From Xanthostigma xanthostigma (Eukaryota; Arthropoda; Insecta; Raphidioptera; Raphidiidae): DNA of 64,000 nucleotides. The notes beneath the pieces are model-generated. The model saw only the letters and a program-made list of their open reading frames with translations. It searched no databases and had not been told where the DNA came from. The translations under genes and the position numbers were made by a program. Shown one piece after another: positions 57,701 to 64,000 of the stretch (positions are counted from its first letter, which is position 1; every line of letters starts with the position of its first letter). The stretch is taken from assembly GCA_963575645.1 (NCBI GenBank), contig OY754466.1, forward strand, positions 7,852,001-7,916,000, read 5' to 3'.

Positions 57701-60569
57701 AAAAAGCTGAGAATAGGCTTCCTGGGCTGTGATTTCTAATCCTAACTAATATTATAAATGGGAATGTGAGTTTGTTTGTTTGTTACGCTTTCACGCGTAA
57801 ACCGCTGAACAGATTTCGATAAAATTTGGCAAGGAGATAGATTTAATCCCAAGGAAGGGCATAAGGTACCTTCCGTCTAAAAAAAACCTGAAGGAAGTGA
57901 AACAGAGGATGAAAGTTTGAATGGAAAACCCATAATTTCTCAAGTTAGGGATATGAAAATTCATATTTAGGCTTTTGGTAAGAAATAAAGGATTTTGTAT
58001 TTCAGTGTTTCTGCAAAATCATCCCTCAAGATAGGGGATGATTTTAAAATCAAAATGTATAAGCATTGTTTCTTTTAAAGTTGTACGGCTTCACTATATT
58101 GTTGTCGCTGTCCCGTTTCATCACAATCGCGTACGGAGCCGCGGGTAGCAGCTAGTAATTTATAAAGACGCGTTTGTATTTGATTTAACAGGTCGACAGT
58201 GCCGACTTCCAGAGATCCAAGCGCAGCGACCGCGCTCGGCGGCGGTCGAGATGCAGCCGCGGCAACTTACGGCACTATCCCCGGCGGCGGACCGCACACG
58301 CCGCAGCAAATCGCCGCGCAGTACCAAATGCAGCAAACCCAAAAACTGGTCGACGAAACGTGCGGCATAATGCAAGAGAACGTCAACAAAATTATCGAAC
58401 GGGATTTCAAAATAACTGAACTCGAAGGAAAAACAGGTGAATATATCGTAGCTGACTATTTGTGGTGGAAATAAAGCGGCACATATATTTGCCGTTTTCC
58501 TATACGTTTATTTGGCCGCGCTAATCTCAGAAACCAGTGACCCGATTTGAATGAAATTTTGTAAAAGTGTCTTGCTTGGTGCAGCTTACCCTATAGGATA
58601 GTTTTTATATTTTATACAAAATTACGGTATTTTCTTAAAAAACTGTTTTAGTAACATGTAACGACATCTGATAGAATTTACTCAAAGCTATTAGTTCAGA
58701 AGCATACAAAAAAAAAACCCCTTTGCACTCCGGGAGTGCCGGCAGAAGTGAAAACTTGAATATTAACGTCTTACGAATTTTCGATCAAAATGGTTTGTAT
58801 CATAGATTGCATTTTTATGTACGATATTTCAACGCTAGATGTCTAACGTTGTATAAATAAAAGTTTTCGTCTTACGCATTTTCGATCAGGACACGTGACC
58901 CTGACGCAAATATATGCCCTGACGCGAGTTTAACATTTTTTACCCATTACAAAAAAAGTGTACAACGCCGCTAAAGAAGTTTTCACTTCAAAAACTGTTT
59001 TAGTACCAAGTAGCGACATCTGTTAAAATTCGCTCAAAGCTATTAGTTCAGAAGCAAATCGGGTAGAATTTGCTCAAAGCTATTAGTGCAGAGGCCGGGC
59101 TGCAAACGAAATACATTTTGCAGAATTATATCTATCGCACCCGGGTGAAACCGGGACGGACCGCTAGCATGTATATAAAATTCCCGTGGCAAAATTTTGG
59201 CCGCGCTAATCTCCGAAACCACTGAACCGATTTTAATGAATTTTAATATCTTGCTTGGTGCAACTTACGCTATAAGATAGTTTTTATTGAATATTTTGTA
59301 AAAAAATTGTTTTAGTAACATGTAACGACATCTGATAGAATTTACTCAAAGTTATTAGTTCAGAAGCAAATAAAAAAACTGTTTTAGTATCAAGTATATT
59401 TATATATATTTTTGTCAAATGATGTACCTATTCCTAAGGAGAACACTGCGGTACCCACCCAATTTTTCTTATCTAGAACCGTTTCATAAACAATTATTGC
59501 AATTTTCAGATGACCTTGAAGCCAACGCATCACAGTTTGAACAGATCGCTACAAATTTGAAACGGAAATTTATGTTCAAAAATTTAAAAGTAAGTTTTTG
59601 TAGTTTCTAAAACCAAGATAATAAATACGTTAAAAGTTTGTTTTTTTTCTAGTACATGATCCTAATTGGAGTAGTTGCAATTGTTGTAATTGGCCTTATA
59701 ATTGGTAAGACATTTTTCATTGAGCAAGCATCTCTTCTTGTTTATTTTTTATCAATTTCATTTTTAATCATCTCTAGTTTTGGAAAGGAAAGTTTATTTA
59801 ACCTCAAAAATTTAGCGTTTATTTTGAGTTAATTTATTTCTTTTATATTATTTTTTTAGTTTCATTTCGAAATGATTAAAGCGGCATCAGTAACGGACTA
59901 CTACGCTGTATTTAATTAGATAACTTTACTACGAAATTGTTTCATTCGGCCTTTTTGTCAGGCAAATTAGACCAACCTCCGGCCACCCCCGTACACCCGG
60001 CAACCGTTCCCGCCATAACGGAACAGAAAGTGGAGCATCCGTCGGATTCGGAGCAGCTATTAAAATCCGACGTATCGAAATCCGAAGTTGAAACCAAACA
60101 TGAACCAAAAGAATCAACCAGACCGGATTCAAAGTCGGGACACAAAACCAAACAAACGCAATCTAAGGCTAAACCAGAAATGAAAATTGAGCATAAAACA
60201 AGGACATCCGAATCAAAAACTGAAGAAAAATCTGAACCTGAAGAGGTTCCTAAATTTGAACCGGAAACAAAATCCGAACCGAATCTTGAATCCAAATTGA
60301 AAACAACCGAACCGAAAACAAAATCCGAATCAAATTTAGAAACTGAACTGAAAACGATTTCTGATTCCGATGAAGTTTCAGAACAGGAAAAAAATGTCGA
60401 ATCAAAATTAGAGACTGAACTGGAGAAGGATTTCGAACCGGTATCAAAATTTGAGCAGGAATCAGAATCCGAAAAAGAATCTAATTCCAATAAGGAACAG
60501 AAAACAAATTCCGAGCAAGAAATGAGCTCTGAACCTAAAATGGATTCGAAGTCTGGATCGTCCAGTTAA
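54741..60569 (+). CDS. nSyb: Neuronal-synaptobrevin-like R-SNARE with long C-terminal tail; start codon split by intron
   Basis: Exons: coding begins with AT at 54741-54742, then 58192-58436, 59510-59589, 59653-59704 and 59962-60569, giving 328 residues, all phases consistent. Exon 2 begins with the G that completes ATG, then STVPTSRDPS. Residues 34-50 (GPHTPQQIAAQ then MQQTQ) match insect nSyb. The R-SNARE motif runs about 46-106 with the zero-layer arginine at 71 (NKIIERDFKITELE) and NASQFEQIATNLKRK. The membrane anchor is 110-127 (MILIGVVAIVVIGLIIG). Synaptobrevin is the vesicle SNARE for exocytosis. The domain is more diverged than usual for nSyb, so this may be a paralogue. The 200-residue tail is rich in Ser, Glu and Lys with KSE-like repeats and would lie in the vesicle lumen. 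AATAAA at 60610-60615. Confidence 0.82.
56006..56272. mobile_element. MITE with CAAGGGC ends
   Basis: Inverted ends CAAGGGCATAGAT and its near inverse, inner GGGGGGTAAAG facing CTTTACCCCCC. Flanking 8-mers TCGCCACT and ACGCTACT are similar. In synaptobrevin intron 1. Confidence 0.7.
56502..56989. mobile_element. hAT-like MITE with AGTGCCGG ends
   Basis: Ends AGTGCCGGGTTAA and its near inverse, exact 8-bp TSD GGAGACAC (56494-56501 and 56990-56997). Subterminal TGCTTAGGGCATCA occurs on both sides. No gene. Confidence 0.88.
57740..58155 (+). mobile_element. Non-autonomous Helitron just before synaptobrevin exon 2
   Basis: Starts A|TCCTAACTAATATTATAAAT and ends GCGGGTAGCAGCTAG|T, only 36 bp before exon 2 begins, so its end abuts the splice branch region. 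No gene inside. Confidence 0.85.
58470..59165 (+). mobile_element. Helitron-derived segment(s) in synaptobrevin intron 2
   Basis: Contains GGCCGCGCTAATCTC near the start, repeated again at 59198, and ends CACCCGGGTGAAACCGGG then CGGACCGCTAG. Inside is TTACGAATTTTCGATC and a block (58846-58990) whose inverse closes the window at 63844-64000. Borders are approximate; two related copies appear joined. Confidence 0.6.
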
Positions 60570-62381
60570 GCCAATTTTGACATACGATAATTCTTATAAT
60601 GAGCGCGAAAATAAATTTTATTTTTTGATTGAAGGGAAAGTTTAGTATTTGAGAAAAGAGTTAAATTGGTATTAGGTTATATATATTACTTAGTTTGAGA
60701 TTTACATTTGGTTTACAAATTTATGGATTCAAAATTTCTAACTGAAACTAACAAAATTTCAAAATAAAGAATGAAATTGCTCGTCCATAATAGGCTACTG
60801 AACAAATATATCTTATATCTAACAATTTTCTAGACACAATAAAAATGTGCCATTTTTACTACAATTTTTAAAGAGTATGTAAGCATAATATATAAGTCAA
60901 AAATTGATACTAATTTTTCAAAACAGTATACCTACATATTTTATGAATGCTTAAAAAGTAGAATACCTGAGAAATAGTTTGTTCCATAGTCTGTAGGTTT
61001 ATCAATTCAGATTGCAAATATATTTTAGAATAGCCGTTACAATATTAAAACTTGTCTCTTTTGACAGTTACTTTGGCTCAATTGTTTTTCTCCCTCTCTT
61101 TTGTTTATTATATTAATATGACGGCAGTTTAAATTAAAATTATTTAATGTTTTTATTTATCTGTAGGATAGTTCTAGCATGATAATAAGAAATTTAATTT
61201 CTAAAGCAATAGGTAATATGGGTCACGTGATCGTCATCTCGGGAATGATTAAATCATTGTGGTTTCAAAAGTATTTCTAGAGAACATGTTTTCTAATAAT
61301 AAATGTTCTCAAAGAACGCGCGTTTATAAAATCAGTATTTTTCTAAATACGTATGTATCTAACATTTTTTTCTGGAGATGTATTCTGGAAAGAACGTGTA
61401 TTCCTAGAACCCGTATTTTTTTAGGAAGCGGGATCTGAGAGAACGTATATTTTTAGAGTTAATTTTTTTCTAGAAAACGTGTCTCTCTAGTGATGATGTT
61501 CTAGAGAAAATGTGAATTTCTAAAGCCTTCTAAGACAACGTGTTCTAGAAAGTGCTCTTTAGAAAGATTATATAGGAAGTAACCAAAAGAGAAGGAGATA
61601 AATGCTGAGTTGCGGAAAGCATTGTCAAAACATTTGATTTGACAATGATCTTAGATTGTGATCATATATTTACAGTTTCCACACATCAGGAGCAGTCAAA
61701 TGTGAACCTGCCACAAAAACAAATGATTGATCTACACATAGAAAAACATCGCTTTTCAAGCTAAATTTTGCTTAAAATGCGTAGAAAAATGTTATTTCGA
61801 AGTCATGGAAATTCTGCAAAAAAAAAAATGTTAAATTCATTTACACCCATAGTTAAAAAAAAATATCTTTTCAATTGATCAATTGTTTTTGGAGCAGGAT
61901 CGATTTAATATTCTGCAATGGTTTTCTTGTGGAAAATTATGTGTGGTCACAGTCTAAGGTCATTGTCATATCACTTTTTTCTGACAATGCTTCTGCAGCG
62001 GAGTATAAATGTATTAAAAAAGTGTGCCAAAAATTTACTGGATGTTAAATTATATTTAATGATTAACGATTTTCCTTGATATTCTTAAATCTAGACAAAG
62101 GCAAAGAAACTGTTGAAAGTGATTTGTTTTTAATTAAATTAAAGTATTAACGCTGTTACAGTTATTGCAGTCGACCATTGTAATTTAACGACCAAAATAT
62201 TTTCTCTTGTGATTTAAATCTTTGCATGATGCCGTTGTTATTAATGAGGCAACGAAACAATTCCGCAACACCTAAACATACATTAATCTGATAGAAACAG
62301 CCAAGTTTCTTCTACAATGCGATATCTAGTTCCGTAACGTGGCAAGAGTCGTGAGCTACGCATAAAAGGACATGGTGTATA
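60570..62381. other. Intergenic spacer with degenerate repeat array
   Basis: After the synaptobrevin 3' end there is no gene. At 61265-61570 motifs such as TTCTAGAGAAC and AACGTGTATT recur every 25-35 bp with much variation, a degenerate minisatellite. Confidence 0.5.
61265..61570. repeat. Degenerate TTCTAGA / AACGTGT repeat array
   Basis: About ten variants of TTCTAGAGAACRTGT spaced 25-35 bp. GAA and TTC blocks alternate, loosely recalling heat-shock elements, but the spacing is irregular. Confidence 0.5.
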
Positions 62382-63234
62382 TGTTATTCGCAATAGCCGA
62401 AATCGGCCACTGCCCGAAATTTTTGCCCACAACGCGTTGCGGGTAAGGAAATATACTCACAAAGCGTTTTCTGTTAGTTTTTGCGGGGCATGGGTAAAAT
62501 TAAACGCCCACAACGCGTTGTGGGTAAATGATCGTACCCACTACACGAATTAAGAGTTTTTGAAGCGTCGCATCGGTTTGTGGGCATTCCAATCTACCCA
62601 CGTCGCGTTGTGGGCGTCTCTTCTTACACACGATGCGTTGAACCTGCTATGGTTTCCTCGGGATCAAAACAAGGATTTCTTCACTGCCAGTGTTTTAAAG
62701 CATGCGGAACAAAGGCATGTTCTTGTGTCAGGAAAAATGTTAAGTGCTACTCAAAATGTCACAAAAGCAATCCGTGCAAGAATAAGTAGAGCGTAGAAGA
62801 AAAACTGTTGTGAATTTTTTAATACATACTTTCATATTTAAAAAATAAACTCAGTGTTTATTAGGTATTTAGATGTTTTTTGGAGTTAAAATTTTATTTT
62901 TATTATAATATATGATATTAATGGTAGGTAATAGGTATTATTAAAAGCTATTAGAAAAATTGTTATTATTATTATTAAAACACATCGTGTGTAAAGAGAC
63001 GCACACAACGCGACGTGGGTAGATTGGAATGCCCACAAACCGATGCGACGCTTCAAAAACTTTTAATTCGTGTAGTGGGTACGAGCATTTACCCACAACG
63101 CGTTGTGAGTGTTTACTTTTACCCATGCCCCGCAAAAAATAACAGAAAACGCTTTGTGAGTATATTTCCTTACCCGCAACGCGTTGTGGGCAAAAATTTC
63201 GGGCAGTGGTCGATTTCGGCTATTGCGAATAACA
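62382..63234 (+). mobile_element. Ginger-like DNA transposon remnant with long inverted repeats
   Basis: Inverted arms of about 260 bp begin TGTTATTCGCAATAGCC, flanked by the 4-bp TSD TATA (62378-62381 and 63235-63238). The arms contain many CCCACAACGCGTTGTGGG-type palindromes. The interior holds only the end of a protein with a Cys-rich motif. TGT...ACA ends and a 4-bp TSD fit Ginger-type elements. Confidence 0.75.
62634..62789 (+). pseudogene. Cys-rich C-terminal domain fragment of a transposon integrase-like protein
   Basis: Reads CQCFKACGTKACSC, then KCYSKCHKSNPCKNK and a stop. The pattern C-x-C-x3-C-x4-C-x-C-x6-C-x3-CH-x4-C is the motif I know from C-termini of Ginger-like integrases and of the domesticated protein KRBA2. 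The catalytic part is absent. Confidence 0.65.
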
Positions 63235-63428
63235 TATATATTGTCTACTTGATACTCCTATATTGCTAGTAGGGGTCTGGAAAAGGATGACGACGCAACG
63301 GTGCAAACGTACATGCGTCTGTCTTCGTCATTTAGACCTCAAATGTTATGCGCATGTCCGAGAATGGAGCATGCTCACTTGTCTACTTGCCCCGCTACAG
63401 TCGCGACGCTTGCGCATAAAGGATCGAG

Positions 63429-63458
63429 TATAAATAAGTGAGATAGAAGTATGCAGTT
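63429..63458 (+). promoter_or_regulatory. Candidate TATA/initiator core promoter
   Basis: TATAAATA at 63429-63436 with GCAGTT 25 bp further (A at 63455) gives canonical spacing. What it would transcribe lies to the right; no coding start is evident in the window. Confidence 0.4.
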
Positions 63459-63843
63459 GCTATCTCTCTTGATGGACAACACTTCCACTTACGGGAACTA
63501 ATAATATAGGTGTATTAAGTATATGGATGAGGCGCCTTTGTTCGAGAAAGTATATAACACCGATAGGAACGCTCCGTTGTTTTTTTTTATTTAAATCATA
63601 AGCCAACGTTCCGTACTCAAATTTCTAATTTATCTCGAGTAATTTATAATGATCATTAACAACTAAAATTAAATTAAACAGTAGGACTCTTGCATTTTCA
63701 ACACCATCTGTTTTCAACTCATTTTACTTACGTGTTTTTAAGTTTTTTTAGTTCCTATTTTTCACGCAGTGTCTCCTCCTATGCTGCTCATCTAATGGAA
63801 AAATACGTTTGACAATGTTTAACCTCAAATTAATGAAGATTTT

Positions 63844-64000
63844 TTTGAAGTGAAAACTTCTTTAGCGGCGTTGTACACTTTTTTTGTAATGGGTAAAAAT
63901 TGTTAAACTCGCGTCAGGTAAAGTAAGAACTGGGTGAGCGAGATACTATAAGAGTAGGCACTCACTTTTTTTATACAACGTTAGACATCTAGCGTTGAAA
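63844..64000 (-). repeat. Inverted copy of block 58846-58990
   Basis: Shares TTAGCGGCGTTGTACACTTT and ACAACGTTAGACATCTAGCG with 58846-58990 in reverse orientation; it continues beyond the window edge. Confidence 0.75.

Noticed and set aside
59942-60490. Long antisense open frame opposite the synaptobrevin tail
   Set aside because: It mirrors the Ser/Glu/Lys codon repeats of the sense exon. The sense frame has matching splice phases and a SNARE context.

Overview
The window is nuclear DNA of an insect. It is AT-rich, its genes have spliced exons with GT/AG borders, and it is dense in Helitrons, hAT, mariner and Harbinger-type DNA transposons. Lepidoptera is the most likely order, judging from the style of the repeats and intron sizes; that is an inference, not a proof. 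No bacterial or CRISPR features are present.

Layout. (1) 72-1951, minus: the 5' part of a ZNF800-like zinc-finger gene that continues past the left edge. (2) 4554-8759, plus: UQCC1, a complex III assembly factor, four exons. (3) 9756-10583, plus: a single-exon protein with six C2H2 fingers. (4) 12018-36625, minus: an angiomotin (AMOT) orthologue. Twelve exons join in one uninterrupted frame of about 1118 residues; the first coding exon was not found. (5) 38193-44740, plus: CCDC174, six exons, 558 residues, head to head with AMOT. (6) 47549-51892, plus: three consecutive single-exon genes for proteins that all start MSD, followed by Cys/Gly low-complexity repeats and later cysteine clusters that look like membrane anchors. 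One ends in a CaaX-type box. (7) 54741-60569, plus: a neuronal-synaptobrevin-like R-SNARE. Its start codon appears to be split by a 3.4 kb intron (AT|G), and it carries a 200-residue Ser/Glu/Lys-rich tail beyond the membrane anchor. (8) 60570-64000: intergenic, with a Ginger-like DNA transposon remnant.

Gene models rest on exon phase: every junction listed for UQCC1, AMOT, CCDC174 and synaptobrevin keeps frame, and the products align along their length with known families as I remember them. UQCC1 (mitochondrial assembly), CCDC174 (nuclear, splicing/exon-junction related), AMOT (cell junctions, Hippo signalling) and synaptobrevin (vesicle fusion) are functionally unrelated neighbours. The MSD cluster is a local gene family of unknown role.

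Introns and spacers are largely made of transposons. Several have exact target-site duplications: an 8-bp-TSD family with internal tandem repeats (two copies), hAT MITEs, mariner and Harbinger deletion derivatives, and Helitrons with A|TC...CTAG|T borders. Three hammerhead-ribozyme-like motifs, each with its own matching stems, lie in introns. The strongest candidates for something undescribed are the MSD cluster, the tailed synaptobrevin with its split start codon, the Ginger-like element, and the hammerhead motifs.
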